From: Myoxocephalus aenaeus
Taxonomy: Eukaryota; Chordata; Actinopteri; Perciformes; Cottidae
Direction: 5' to 3'
DNA length: 64,000 nucleotides
NCBI GenBank assembly: GCA_038501785.1
Contig: JBAMJR010000003.1
Coordinates: forward strand, 1,189,001-1,253,000
Position numbers and translations under genes: made by a program. Shown one piece after another: positions 19,077 through 32,345 of the stretch (position 1 is the stretch's first letter; every line of letters begins with the position of its first letter). Below the pieces are notes generated by a model. That model did no database searches and was not told the origin of the DNA. It saw nothing but the letters and a program-made list of their open reading frames with translations.

Positions 19077-21940
19077 AATTAGTTCCTTCCAGTTGTGAAA
19101 GATTAATGATGCAAGTTTTCGTTCTTCTCTTTCTCTTGTTTAATTAAAAACATATGTAAAATGTCATTTGTTTGTAAATAAGATGGAGGTCAACAGATTT
19201 TCTGAACATAAGATTAATAATTGTGTTATGTCTGTAATAGAGGAAACTAAAACCAAACTAAAAACTCTCTACAAATACATCTGTTTTAAAATGCATTTAG
19301 CTGTGTAATGTTTTAAAATCTACACACAAATATTCTTATGCAAGTTTACTTTGATGACACTTCATTTTACAAATCCCATCGTTTTATATAATTCCCTAGA
19401 AATAAGCTTCTATGTAACTGTAAACTCACAGGAAGGTTCTTCGAAAAGATATGATGGATAGTTGAGACAGTTTTAACTGCCTGATCTTATTAATGTCTCG
19501 TATCACCTAGAAAGCCTATATTTTATTTTTTACTGTGAGAGATCGTGAAGAGTACAGATTAGCGCAGATATATCATGAAGATTGAATAAATGGTTCATCT
19601 GAATTGAACGTTCCTTTGAGAGGTGTAGGAGCCAGAGAGGAAGGAAGTGGATGGCGTTGATCGAATTCACAAGAGAGGGTGTTGGACAACCTGCAGTTTT
19701 ATGTGAATTTCTCATCAACGAAGGGCCCTGGTCGTTCACTGCAGCTTTAACATAGGAAGTAAAAAAATAAAATAATCCAGAGTAAGAAAAAAAAAATACC
19801 TTATTTGGGCAAAGGAAGAGGCACCATCTCTCCCAGCCTAGTCAGCTAAAAACCTTACATAGAAAAAAGCAAAGTAACGGACATTTGGGGGCCCAGGCAC
19901 CTAAAAAGCAGAACAACCTAATGGAAAGAGGCTATAGATGGCCTTTGACCGCTAGGTCAACCCTTCGTTAGTTCCCGGGGGACAGCTAGGTCAAACCTGC
20001 GGCAGTTCCTGTGTGAAGGCTGGCAGGATGTAAGATGTGCCTGTGTGGCTAGTGTGGTGGCTGATTTCCTTCTTCGACGATGATTAAACCTTTCTTAACC
20101 TGATGCTGTATGAACTTGAATCTTACCAATCTGACTGCTCGTGAGACGCCACAGGGACTCGCTCACGACCTCAGTAATCGACACACCCACAGAACACAGA
20201 GAGTTTGGTTTAAAGTTCACTCCACATAGATTTATTTGAAACACACAGTTTACAAATAAAACGAGTTGCGCCCGGTATCATTAGACAACAGCTCCCGTTC
20301 CCGTCTGTCTAACGCAACAACCCCCCAATAATCAAACAGACAATTATTATATCAACTCAAACAGGTACCACCCCCTTCTCAGTATGCCAGCTCAAGCCGG
20401 TAACCATTAAGGAAAGTGACTGCTTCGCTGACGTCCCCCTTATCGTTGTTTTGGTTTGGGCTCTCTGGCTGTCTCCTGAGCAGAACAAGGCCACTGCAGA
20501 CAGTTCTACGCTCAATGGTCCCTTCTAATCTCTCGTCAGGCTTATGATGTTAAATTACTTTTACAGTGGTACTTTACGCCTAAAACAATCTAAACACAAT
20601 ACTTAATAGTACGCATTATTATAAAACATTTTCCCTCCACACTAGATATAAACAAGGCCCAGTTTTATCTCGGGGGAGAGTTGTAGGATTAAGATAAGCA
20701 AATGAAGCAGATGTTTTTGGGAGATTCTGCTAGGTTAAAGTTCATTTTGTTAAGTGTGTGTTTATTTTAATATTACATAGTGATGCTCAGGTTTTGGGAT
20801 AAAAGGTGTTTATTAGAGATCTTTATCCACCTTGCATCAGAGTATAATATATTTAGGAGGTGCCCTTACCATATAATCAATGCTTGGCTAAATGTATTAT
20901 GGAACAAGAAGAATTGTAAACTCATGTCTTTATTAAGTTCAAATGTACAATCATGATGTCTAATGTTCATTCATACTTTGTAACACCATGTGATGTTTGA
21001 TAAAAATATCGAACAGGAAACTTGGGCGAGACGAGAGGCTTGTCAAACTGACGTGTCAAAAAGGAGAAGTTGAAAAAGGGAGCAGAAGAAGTGGGGGCTT
21101 GGAGAAAACCCATCTTCCCTCAGCGTCCCTGTAAGAGGTCAAGAGGTCAAGAGGTTAGATATGAGACCAAAAGTCAGGAGTTTAGTAAGATGTGTTTTGG
21201 CGTGTTAGGTGAAGAGCTGTAGCAATACTTAGCACTTTCAATAGAGCCTCTATTCTCCTAAATTCTCAGTTTTCCTTCTAAGTACTTTTGAAGTTGCATT
21301 TGTAACTGGGACATCCTTTTCTATCTTTTGTTAAGATAAATATTGATTGATATCAAAGATAAATAAAGTAGTGGCAGTTGGTTGTTGTTGTGATTGGTGA
21401 CTTAACACTTACACTACAAATATAAAGCACAACAGTAGACTGTTTAACATTACTATTGTCTTGTGTCATCTAGAAAGCCTTTATTTTATTTGTACTATTG
21501 TCTACAGGCAAGCAAACTGTTCAACATATGTATGCATAACATAAATTCAACTGTCCTGATATTCTGTGTGGAAAAGAACAAGTTGGCTCGTTCTGCTTTT
21601 CATACTTGGCGTGCTGACTGCTACATTTCTGGAGGTCAAAGAACAAAATGTACTTCAGCTATTTGGTTACGGTTGAGGAGGAACTCGGGGTGAATATCGT
21701 GATCATTTAAACAGCTGATTTTCATTTAGTTTTGTTCTGTTATTCCTGCTAACCTTACCGTCTATCATTCACAATATCATTTAGTTGTATTTGATGAAAA
21801 CATTTGCCAAAGTCCTCATTTTGAAAGGGGACTTTTAATTTAGTTTTTCCAGGAAACGAATAAAGTAAAAATGTTTGGAACAACCTCAACTAACCTACTT
21901 TTCTCTAATTCTTTATTTGTTGGTTCTTTTTTTCATTTAG
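19077..21940. other. 3' UTR and non-coding spacer downstream of ZnfA2
   Basis: Counterpart of 883-3721. No gene seen. It differs from unit 1 by CTGTTTT (a missing TCTC step at about 19280) and by the unit-4-like variants noted for unit 2. Confidence 0.5.
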
Positions 21941-22176
21941 CAAATAGCGCTGATAACAACAGTCCTCACACTCCCTCAATTCTTGATCCACAGGAGGAGG
22001 AGGAGAATCTTTTAGTGAGGGTCTGACGTCTTCCTCTCCTCCTATCTTTCACACTCTCTCTGTTGTCACACCCTGGAGCACGGATTGACCTCGTGACCTT
22101 ACACCTTTGGTTTCTTCTCCATCTTCACCATGTCTGAGAACTCTGTGAGTTTGAAGAGGAAGAAACATAGACCCAG
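21941..22176 (+). other. Orphan exon pair upstream of ZnfB2
   Basis: The acceptor CATTTAG ends at 21940. The 47-nt exon is 22130-22176 (MSENSVSLKRKKHRP) with donor CAG|GTGAGG. Sequence identical to the unit 1 copy. Confidence 0.35.
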
Positions 22177-23558
22177 GTGAGGTTGGGATTTAATGAAGCT
22201 GTATTTCACAAAGATAGTTTTGTGTTATTTTCTCCCTCTGATAACAAGTATGCACAATTTTAAAAACTACAAAACACCTGGGATATGTCGACATTACCTC
22301 TGTATCATGCTGAGCTCATTAGCTGTTGAAGTAAACAAAAAGAAAGCTCATGTTTTAAATTTAACAATCTAATGTAGTTTGTAAAAGTCGTGATGCTAGT
22401 CCTGCTTATTGTGTATTGGTGTGTGTTTGCTGTCATTAGATAAACAACATGCACTCTGATGTCGGCGTTGTCAGGTCATCTTGCCGGGGCTTAAGCCCTG
22501 ATGTTCTGAGTGAAGCCCTGAATATCATTTAAAATGATCCTTCAAACATAATATATTTAACAGAGTCAGGATAGTTTACAGTTTAATAATCAACTTTAAA
22601 GTCCAAAATGACATCAGTACAATGACACAGTTAACTTCATAAATTATCTCTCCTCGTCCCAACATTTGTATTTTGACTGTCATTCATTTTCAAAGAAATA
22701 AACAAACTGATGGCATTATTATTATTATTATTATTATTAATACAATGTTCTCTAGATGTCGACACAATAATCATTGTCTGATATCAGATATTCATTCCGA
22801 GTAAAGTAAAAAGTCCTGCATTTTAAAATATTACTCAACTAAAAGTACAAAGGTATTAGCATCAACGTAAACTTAAAGTACCAAAAGTAAACGTACTCAT
22901 CATACAGAATGGCCCGTTTCAGAATATTATTGAAGTATATTTATTGGTGCTTTATTGTGTTCATCACTTGAACGTTACGGCTCGTAAAAGTGGAACTAAT
23001 TTGATTGACTCCATTAACTGCTGGGTAGATTTATCTATAATAATACATCAATGTATTAGTTTATTATATTTTGAGACGTCGTTACAAATAATCAATTTAT
23101 TCGATTTTTTAAAACAGCTTCAATAACTAAACGAAATGTTTGATGAATAAATCTGCACTCAAAAGCAGCTGGTTATTGATTGAATTGATCAGATAAATCA
23201 CAGAAACACCTGGTCCTGCACAGCGTTTAATCCTTCAAATTAAAAGCCCTGAACATGAATAATGAGAGAGGGAAACCAACATACTACAAATGTAATTATA
23301 GTTTATAATATTGAATATTTTTCTTTTTTAGGTGAAACTACATTGGATCACTGAATCATACCCACTCAAATGAAACGCATTAAAAACAAACTAATTTAAA
23401 CTATGTCGTCTCATGCAAAGTCAAAGCCAGGATTTTAGAAATACTGAAGTCCCGTAATAATACATGTTTGACTTGCCAACAAAAACATCTGTACATAAGT
23501 ATTTTTTCTTCTTTTTCACGTTATATATTAATTTAACAGTTAATAAATTATCAAACAC
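22177..23558. other. Non-coding spacer, unit 2
   Basis: AT-rich, with (TTA)n at about 22715-22739. Near-identical to unit 1. No gene seen. Confidence 0.5.
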
Positions 23559-23841
23559 AAGATCATATCCAATATCAGGCAATGAGAAAATGCACCTGTG
23601 CTTTTAAAACAACTCCAACGGCGACACTACCGGTGGAAATGGGTGAAAGGCTTCTAGAATTACGAAGAGCGCAGTTGGCATTAAGTTATTGGGCTAATCT
23701 AGAGGGCCTTTTATTATTATTTATTAATAATGCAAGTACTAGACATCCTGATTCACACTCCAAACCAGTTGGTGGCGGAAATGCACCAAACAGTTGTTTG
23801 CCCACCGACAGTAATCCTCAAAGAAGAAGAAGAAGAAGAAG
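23559..23841 (+). mobile_element. LINE 3' relic with (GAA)n tail, unit 2
   Basis: Same relic as at 5340-5622, inherited through duplication; the tail is at 23820-23841. Confidence 0.4.
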
Positions 23842-23863
23842 ACCCGGATGTTGTTCCATTAGC

Positions 23864-23874
23864 AACATGGCGGC
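23864..23874 (+). promoter_or_regulatory. YY1-like site upstream of ZnfB2
   Basis: AACATGGCGGC, identical to the unit 1 site and about 200 bp before the ATG at 24075. Confidence 0.45.
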
Positions 23875-24074
23875 TACCGTCAGGAGCAACGGCAGCGTCT
23901 CGTTGTTGTGTTGATAAAGTGTGTTGTTCCTCTGACTCTCCCGGTAGCCTACACATATATAGAAGTTAGCTTAGCATGCTGGAAACAGACCGACGGGGAC
24001 GGAAGTCATCAACACAGCTCGTCCCAGTTTATTGGAGAGGAAACGGGGTTTGTGACGGAGTTTGTGTTGAGAAA

Positions 24075-24267
24075 ATGTCTAAAGTCCAAATGCTGAGATC
24101 TGTAGTCAACCAGCGACTAACTGCGGCTGCTGAAGAGATATTTGGGCTGTTTGAAAGAACGATAGCAGAGTACGAGGAGGAACTTTCTGCTTCTAAAGAG
24201 GAGAACGAGCGGCAACGGAGACTACTGGACGCTGTTTTCAACCCGGAAGTCCGGATACAAAGAGCAG
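24075..24267 (+). CDS. ZnfB2 exon 1
   Basis: Protein sequence identical to ZnfB1 exon 1 (MSKVQMLRSV to VRIQRA, 64 residues, phase 1, donor GCAG|GTTGG). The base before the GAGAAAATG context differs (TTGTGTTGAG here, TTGTGTGGAG in unit 1), which alters only upstream sequence. Confidence 0.75.
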
Positions 24268-24319
24268 GTTGGTTCTGTTTGTTTCTTCATCACTTTAAAC
24301 TGATGGAAGCAGTTCTGGA

Positions 24320-25248
24320 GGAAGTATTCACATCATGTACTGAGGTAGAGTTACAGGTACTGAAGTATTCACATCATGTACTGAGGTAGAGTTACAGGTA
24401 CTGAAGTATTCACATCATGTACTGAGGTAGAGTTACAGGTACTGTACTGAAGTATTCACATCATGTACTGAGGTAGAGTTACAGGTACTGAAGTATTCAC
24501 ATCATGTACTGAGGTAGAGTTACAGGTACTGAAGTATTCACATCATGTACTGAGGTAGAGTTACAGGTACTGTACTGAAGTATTCACATCATGTACTGAG
24601 GTAGAGTTACAGGTACTGAAGTATTCACATCATGTACTGAGGTAGAGTTACAGGTACTGTACTGAAGTATTCACATCATGTACTGAGGTAGAGTTACAGG
24701 TACTGAAGTATTCACATCAGGTACTGAGGTAGAGTTACAGGTACTGTACTGAAGTATTCACATCATGTACTGAGGTAGAGTTACAGGTACTGAAGTATTC
24801 ACATCATGTACTGAGGTAGAGTTACAGGTACTGTACTGAAGTATTCACATCATGTACTGAGGTAGAGTTACAGGTACTGAAGTATTCACATCATGTACTG
24901 AGGTAGAGTTACAGGTACTGTACTGCAGTATTCACATCATGTACTGAGGTAGAGGTACAGGTACTGTACTGAAGTATTCACATGTACTGAGGTAGAGTTA
25001 CAGGTACTGTACTGCAGTATTCACATCATGTACTGAGGTAGAGTTACAGGTACTGTACTGCAGTATTCACGTCATGTACTGAGGTAGAGTTACAGGTACT
25101 GTACTGAAGTATTCACATCATGTACTGAGGTAGAGTTACAGGTACTGTACTGCAGTATTCACGTCATGTACTGAGGTAGAGTTACAGGTACTGTACTGAA
25201 GTATTCACATCATGTACTGAGGTAGAGTTACAGGTACTGTACTGAAGT
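24320..25248 (+). repeat. 41/46-bp minisatellite in ZnfB2 intron
   Basis: Same length and order of 41- and 46-bp variants as 6102-7029, including the CACATCAGG, CACATGTAC and CACGTCATG variants. Confidence 0.92.
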
Positions 25249-25260
25249 GTTTAAACACGT

Positions 25261-25724
25261 TCATACTTTTTACTGAACTACACCTCAGAGGTGAATATTG
25301 TACTTTTACTGTACATCTTAGAGGTAATATATTTATACGGAACTACATCAGTGGTGAATATTGTACTTTTTACTGTACATCTTATATTGTACTTTTTTCT
25401 GAACTACACCTCAGAGGTACATATTGTACTTTTTTCTGAACTACACCTCAGAGGTACATGTTGTACTCTTTACTGTACTACACCTCAGAGGTACATATTG
25501 TGCTTTTTACTGTAATTTCTTAGCTTAATATTGTACCTTTTACTGTACTACACCTCAGAGGTGAAAATTGTACTCTTTTATTAAGATACATCTTAGAGAT
25601 ACATATTGTACTTTTTACGGAACTACAACAGAGGTGAATATTGTACTTTTTACTGTACTAGATCCTAGATGTACATATTGTACTTTTTACTGTACTACAT
25701 CTCAGATGTACTTATTGTATTCTT
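25261..25724 (+). repeat. Degenerate about 38-bp satellite before ZnfB2 exon 2
   Basis: Copy of 7042-7505. It also keeps the Tc1-free site TACGGAACTACATCAGTGG at about 25337. Confidence 0.8.
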
Positions 25725-25734
25725 TACATTAAAG

Positions 25735-26753
25735 AGGACCAGGAGGACCCAGAGACCCCACACATTAAAGAGGAACAGGAGGAACCAGAGCCCCCACACA
25801 TTAAAGAGGAACAGGAGGACCCAGAGCCCCCACACATTAAAGAGGAACAGGAGGACCCAGAGCCCCCACACATTAAAGAGGAACAGGAGGACCCAGAGAC
25901 CCCACACATTAAAGAGGAACAGGAGGAACTCTGGACCAGTCAGGAGGGAGAGCAGCTTCATGGGCTGGAGGAGGCTGGTATCAAGTTCTCATTCACGCCT
26001 GTAAAGAGTGAAGATGATGATGAAGAAGAAGAAGAAGCTCAGTCCTCACAGCTTCATCAAAGACAAACTGAACAGATGGAAACAGAAGATGATGGAGCGG
26101 ATTGTGGAGGATCAGAACCAGAGACTGATGAGACTGATGACAGTAGAGATTGGAAGGAGACTCAGGAACCTCAGTCAGACTCAAACCCTCTGCAAAACAA
26201 TGAAGTACCTGTAAGTGATGTGAATTGTAGTACTGGAAATACATCAGTCAGCTCGCCTGAATGTGCTGGAACCTCTGACCACAAGAGACATCTGAAGAGA
26301 CACACTAGATCCAAAACAGGAGTGAAACCATTTATTTGTTCAATGTGTGGTCAAACATTTTCACTAAAGGGAGACCTGAAACGTCACATGATTATCCATA
26401 CAGGAGTGAAACCATTTAGTTGTTCAGTTTGTGGTAAAACATTTTCACGAAAGGATCAACTGAAATCTCACATGACTATCCACACAGGAGTGAAACCATT
26501 TAGTTGTTCCGTGTGTAGTAGAACATTTGCACGAAAGAGAAACCTGAACGATCACATGACTATCCACACAGGAGTGAAACCATTTAGTTGTTCCACGTGT
26601 AGTAAAACATTTTCACGAAAGAGATACCTGAACGATCACATGACTATCCACTCAGGAGTGAAAGCATTTCATTGTTCAGTTTGTGGTAAAACATTTTCAC
26701 TCAAGCCAACTCTGAAACAACATTTAGAAGTCCACACTAGAGAAACAAATTAG
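25735..26753 (+). CDS. ZnfB2 exon 2: HIKEE repeat plus 5 fingers
   Basis: Encodes the same 339-residue part as ZnfB1 exon 2; I see no amino-acid difference. It has five HIKEE repeats, five TGVK-linked fingers and TAG at 26751. The predicted protein of 403 residues equals ZnfB1, so the two genes are either a very recent duplicate or one locus assembled twice. Confidence 0.85.
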
Positions 26754-26824
26754 TCGTGGAGTTTGCTCAACAAGATTCTCTCGTCTGTTATTTATCAAAT
26801 CTCAAGTGTATTGATGAGATCAGA

Positions 26825-26830
26825 AATAAA
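26825..26830 (+). terminator. Poly(A) signal of ZnfB2
   Basis: AATAAA, 72 bases after the stop, as in ZnfB1. Confidence 0.6.
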
Positions 26831-26926
26831 TGAGACATAGTTAAACACATAAAAACTGTCATGATACAGACTGCAGAATAAGTTTATTCAGCAAAGATGA
26901 AGCTACACATCAATTTAAATTCTCTT

Positions 26927-26974
26927 GAAACATGCAACAATATCATAGAAACCTATGATATTGTTGCATGTTTC
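26927..26974. repeat. Perfect 22-bp inverted repeat, unit 2 copy
   Basis: Identical to the hairpin at 8708-8755; both arms and loop AAAC unchanged. Confidence 0.85.
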
Positions 26975-28252
26975 GTGTGTAATGTATTGTCATGTATATA
27001 TTAATTATAATTGTTTTAAGTTGTCAAAGTATTCCATGTCCCCTATGCAGCACTATGGTTTGAGCTGAATTATCATAGGTGATAAAACTGAGGGAAATAT
27101 TTAACCTTCTTTCTCTTCAGCAACGTTTTCTCTCCAGTTTAAACTCATTACTTCCTTGATTTAGTTTAATCTTCTCCATCCTTCTTTCTTCATCATCCTC
27201 TACTGATCTCATCTCTTTGAGAGTTAGGGATTCTGTCCTTTGTTTTAGAACGTGAATATTTTACCTTTTGTTCTCTCTGATTTACTACTATTGTAATAGT
27301 TATAATAAAACAGTATTCTGTTCTAATTGTTTTCATGGTGGCTCTCAAACAGTTGTTCAGCCAATGTTTTCACCAAAATGACTTCCGTTAAATCTTGTTC
27401 TTCCATATTTGCCCCAGTGTTTGTAGCTAAGCTGCAGCAGCAGCCTGGTTTTCTTTTTAACCAGAGCAAGAGAGGCCCTGATTGGTGATGATCCAGTGGC
27501 GGTTCTACATGTAATTACGCCCCGGGCGAGACCCCCCCCCCCCCCCCCCCCCCCCGCCGGGAACATTTTTTTATTTTTTATTATAAACTTAAATCCCTCA
27601 ATTGCACAAATCATTCAATAGAACATTTGAATAACATACTTAAGAGAATCAATGCACACAATTCTGCACAACACAGTATAAGTTACAACATAACTGACTT
27701 AAGCCCACTAATTGCATTAGAGTACTGCTCTATAGCCTACAGTGGATCCCCCCGTTCCCCCCCTTGTCCGTTCCATTTGGGAGACCCAGAGGTGAACTAT
27801 TCCACCGCGCCCCCTCCCCTTCCCCCTTCTCACACATGATCGATAGACGGTAGTGATGTGAATTCCGGCTCTTTTTAGGGAACCGGCTCTTTTGGCTCGG
27901 CTCACTAAAAAGAGCCGGCTGCCAAATGGCTCTTCAGATTTTTTGGTGCTTAAATTAATTCATTACCAACAATAATGTAAAATTATGCGCAATATGAATT
28001 ACTAATGTAAAAAAAAAACATGGACTATATCAAATGTTTATTATATAAATACACTTTTATTTATACACTCTACAGAGTGATAAAACTAAATTAGAAAGTC
28101 CAAAAACAAAGTTTAACTATTTACAAATGAACTTAACTAACTTTTAACTATTTTAAACTTTTAGCTTTTTAATACTTAACAGATTGAAAGTAAAACAACA
28201 TACAGAAGCTTACAGAATCACACAACAAAATATAAATTAAAATGTGTAAAAC

Positions 28253-29482
28253 ATCCATCCATCCATCCATTTTCGACCGCTTATCCGGGGTCGGGTCGCG
28301 GTGGCAGCAGGTTCAGCAGGCCGACCCAGGCTTCCCTCTCACCCGCAACACTTTCCAGCTCATCCTGGGGGACCCCGAGGCGTTCCAAGGCCAGCCGGGA
28401 GATATAATCCCTCCAGCGTGTCCTCGGTCTTCCCCGGGGCCTCCTACCAGTTGGACGTGCCTGGAAAACCTCTAATGGGAGGCGTCCAGGAGGCATCCTG
28501 ACTAGATGCCCGAACCACCTCAGCTGACTCCTTTCGACACGAAGGAGCAGCGACTCGACTCCAAGCTCCCTCCTGATGTCCGAGCTCCTTACCCTATCTC
28601 TAAGGCTGAGCCCGGCCACTCTACGGAGGAAGCTCATTTCGGCCGCTTGTATCCGAGACCTCGTTCTTTCGGTCACGACCCAGAGTTCGTGACCATAGGT
28701 GAGGGTTGGAACGTAGACCGACCAGTAAATGGAGAGCTTCGCCTTCCGGCTCAGCTCCCTCTTCACCAAGACGGACCGGTACAGCGCCTGTTTTACTGCT
28801 GCAGCCGCACCGATCCGCCTATCGATCTCACGCTCCACCTTACCCTCACTCGTGAACAAGACCCCGAGATACTTGAACTCCTTCGCTTGGGGTAGGCAGT
28901 TTGTCCCCACCTGGAGGGAGCAGTCCACCGGTTTCCGGCAGAGCACCATGGCCTCAGATTTGGAGGTGCTAACTCTCATTCCTGCCGCTTCACACTCGGC
29001 TGCAAAACGCCCCAGTGAATGCTGGAGGTCACGGTCCGAGGAAGCAAACAGGACCACATCATCCGCGAACAGCAGAGATGCGATCCCGAGATTCCCGAAC
29101 CGGATCTTCTCCGCCCCCTGGCTGCGCCTAGATATCCTGTCCATGAAAGTCACGAACAGGACCGGTGATAAAGGGCAGCCCTGGCGGAGACCAACACCCA
29201 CCGGGAACGTGTCTGACTTACTACCGAGGATACGAACACAGCTCCTACTGCAGGCGTACAGAGACCGGATGGCCCGTGCCAACGGGTCCGGCACCCCATA
29301 CTCCCGCAGCACCCCCCACAAAACCCCCCGAGGGACCCGGTCGAAAGCCTTTTCCAAGTCCACAAAGATGTGTAAAAAAATCTTGTGTGTGTGGATTCCG
29401 TCCCGGCCGTGGAACAGTGGACCAGCTCTTTACCCTCGCAAGACTACTGGAGGGGTCCTGGGAGTTTGCCCAACCAGTCTAC
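28253..29482 (-). mobile_element. Rex3-type LINE with inverted 5' end, unit 2 copy
   Basis: Same target duplications (ATGTGTAAAAC) and same inverted segment (about 29389-29482) as unit 1. Confidence 0.85.
28281..29363 (-). pseudogene. Rex3 reverse transcriptase fragment, unit 2
   Basis: 360 codons, identical in translation to the fragment at 10062-11144, FADD box included. Confidence 0.85.
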
Positions 29483-30267
29483 ATGTGTAAAACAAAAAGA
29501 AAAAAATCAGCATCCAGAGTTTTGTCCTTCAGTGAAGATTTACATTGAGAAAGACCAAGTGCCTCAGCTGTGAGGGCTGATCCTGTTTCTTCTCTTAATG
29601 ATCTGCCCTGTTGGAGAACATTCTCTCTGAGGGGACTGAAGCTGCTACAATGCACAGTCTCGTGACGTCACATGAACTGTGTAACTCCCGCCCCTCTGCT
29701 CATCGCAGGCACAGAGACGACGCCACACATATTGACCAATCACATGCGGCTTGAGAGAGCGAGAGAGAGAAAAAAAAAAAAAGCCGGCCCTGTCGTTCAC
29801 GTCAAAGAGCTCTCAGAGCCGTTTGGTTCGCGACCGACACGTCACTAGTAGACGGAACCTTCTTAGCAAGCAGGGGCGCCTGCAGCTGCAGGGGGCGCCA
29901 ACTTGCCAATTCCCCACACAGTGATATGATAGATAATGGAAAACCGCTTGGCGGCCCAGATGATATATACATTTTTTTTTTTTTAAGTGGTCGTGCCGCC
30001 CGCCACGTGTCATGAAAAAGTGCCGCCCCTGGCGGCTGCCCGGGTCGCCCGTGCCCAAGACCGCCACTGTGATGATCCAATATATTTGTATGATGAAATA
30101 TAAAAGTAATGGAAAATTAAACAAATGTTGATAGAAGTAAACCTGGCTGAAATGGCACCGAATAGTAGGAATGATGAAGAGGAAGAGCAGGAAGTCCAAC
30201 AGTGACAGCTGCTGACTCGTGTCCAGGATAAACTCCTTATTAAAAACACATCAACGTGGGACTAGAG

Positions 30268-30923
30268 CAGTGATTCTCAACTGGTGGGTTAGGGTTAGGG
30301 TAATATGTACTAACCCTAGGGTCGTGAGGAGAATTGAGTGCTGCTTAATTTTCTGTAAAGCACAATGTTTTTCGATATTTACCTACTGATGAGGTCATCA
30401 CAAGAGAAGTTAATTTTGTATATATGAATCCTTTTGAAGTGCACTTTGTTTAATTTGTGGAAAAGCTGCTCCTCAAGACAGTGACTTGTTCCATAGTAAA
30501 GTGTTTGTCATAGATTGAGTGAGTGTGTATTCTCAGTTAAAGTCAGGTCATTTGAGTCTAAACTACTTCTTAGTTGTTGGACTGTTTGTGCATGAAAGCT
30601 GTTGAGTCCGTTTTAAAAATGGCTGAAGATTCTGAATTGTTATATATGTTGTAATACCTCGTGTCCTGAAGATGCACTTTTTGGTTTTAATTCAAATGCA
30701 GGTAATTGAGTGTAACAGGGAATAGTTCCCGCTCTAGCGTCGCCACCAGCTGCTCGTTTTGGTTTATCATTAAACTTGTTTTTGTGTTGGCAAACATATT
30801 CTGTACTCTCAGGTTAAAACTGCACCATCTTTTCATTAAATTAATTTGAGAATGTTCCTCGATTTGGGTTTGTCATTCAGGGGTGATGGTGGGTCCCGGA
30901 GCCAGACCAGTTGAGAACCACTG
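30268..30923. mobile_element. hAT MITE, unit 2 copy
   Basis: CAGTGATTCTCAACTGGT to ACCAGTTGAGAACCACTG with GACTAGAG on both sides; copy of 12048-12703. Confidence 0.88.
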
Positions 30924-31050
30924 GACTAGAGGAAGGAATGGAAAATATCCAGCAGCGGCTCCACCTAGTGGCCGCAAACAGGAAGTACAGAAATACTCCA
31001 CTATTTATTTATTTAACAGGGTTTCCTCAGGCTAAAATAAAAAAAAAAAC

Positions 31051-31223
31051 GGCTTTCCAGCTCCAGTGAAGAAGGTGTTGTAGGAATCATCTCCTCCGCC
31101 GGTCTTCTTTCCACTAGGCATCTGTCCGTCCGGCTGGATCCCATGTTCCAGGCAGTAAAGCTCCCAGCAGGAATTGCCAATCTGGACGCCGGCTTGGCCG
31201 AAGTGCACCGAGATACACTCACG
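31051..31223 (-). pseudogene. Alpha-tubulin exon 2 fragment, unit 2
   Basis: Identical to the unit 1 fragment: acceptor, Arg2 to about Lys60, same two-residue deletion, same break at the A/T tract. Confidence 0.85.
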
Positions 31224-31637
31224 CTGGAGGACAACAACAAGTTGTAACCTTTACCATTAAATATTTCCTTGCATCTACATGTTTTAACCATGTATAATAA
31301 GATGCTTGAGATCACCACATGTTGAAGACGGCTCAAAAAGTTGGTGTGTAGGTAGAGAAAGACCCTTTATCAAAGCAACCAGATACCACAACATTGTGTA
31401 TTGATGCATTCATGTGTTCATTATTAAGTCTATAATGTTGCAGCTGATAAAGGTGGAGCTAATTTTAGCCTCACCTTAACCACACAATATAATTAGTCAT
31501 TAGTCATTCTGTTTATTTTGTTTGCAATGTGACTTTTTAAAGAGACAGCACACTGCAACATGTCTGACCTGAAATACTTTCAATAATCTGTTAAACCTGC
31601 TTCAAAACTACGAACGTTACATTGCTGTTGTTAAAAA

Positions 31638-31755
31638 CTGCTGTAAAGTGATCACACTGCTGTAAAGTGATCAAACTGCTGTAAAGTGATCAAACTGCTG
31701 TAAAGTGATAAACTGCTGTAAAGTGATCAAACTGTTGTAAAGTGATAAACTGCTG
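31638..31755 (+). repeat. 19-bp tandem repeat, unit 2
   Basis: One copy longer than in unit 1 (an added CTGCTGTAAAGTGATCAAA). Confidence 0.85.
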
Positions 31756-31988
31756 TATTGATATTCTCTCTGGTGTTGTACTGCAGCTTCAGCCCTCATT
31801 CTTTTATTTGACTTCAGCTACAGAAGCTTTGATGAAAGAGTTAAACTGGACGAGCTCTTCAGTCTGACTCATGTTTCTGATTATCATCTTTTTAATCAAC
31901 TATTTTGTCTCATTACAATAAAACATATCAAGTCAACACTTCTAGGTCACACTGAGTTGTGTTTCATAACCTGTTTTCTGCATATTTT

Positions 31989-32145
31989 TATAGATAGATA
32001 GATAGATACTTTATTCATCCCCAAGCGGACATTTGTTTGTCACAGTAGGAAGACACAAAAGTAACAGGAATGAAAGATGCTCAATATATACAACAAAACA
32101 GCAGAGTGTATTTGGAAAATTAAACAATGATAATAATAAAGAAAG
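31989..32145 (-). mobile_element. Short LINE 3' end with (TAGA)n tail, unit 2
   Basis: Copy of 13750-13906. Confidence 0.5.
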
Positions 32146-32345
32146 TGATCAGATTATAATCTGCATATAAACCATCACAACATAAAGGGATATGAGACAC
32201 ATATATACACACATTATTAGTGCAATAACGTATTTAATTCAGCATGTTTGAAACTGAACAGAGAGACAGTTTAGTAGCTTTGTACTCTGTGAAAAATACC
32301 TTTGTTTCACTTTCATATTCCTTCTTTCATTTCTATTCCAACCTC

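Larger units (their letters stand above)
27851..29847. mobile_element. Nested hAT element, unit 2 copy
   Basis: Ends TAGTGATGTG and CACGTCACTA, flanked by ATAGACGG and GTAGACGG as in unit 1. Confidence 0.75.
27494..30069. mobile_element. Outer hAT element, unit 2 copy
   Basis: Same ends and same TGATGATC duplications as 9275-11849, so it was copied with the unit and did not insert again. One extra A in the tract at about 29770. Confidence 0.88.
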
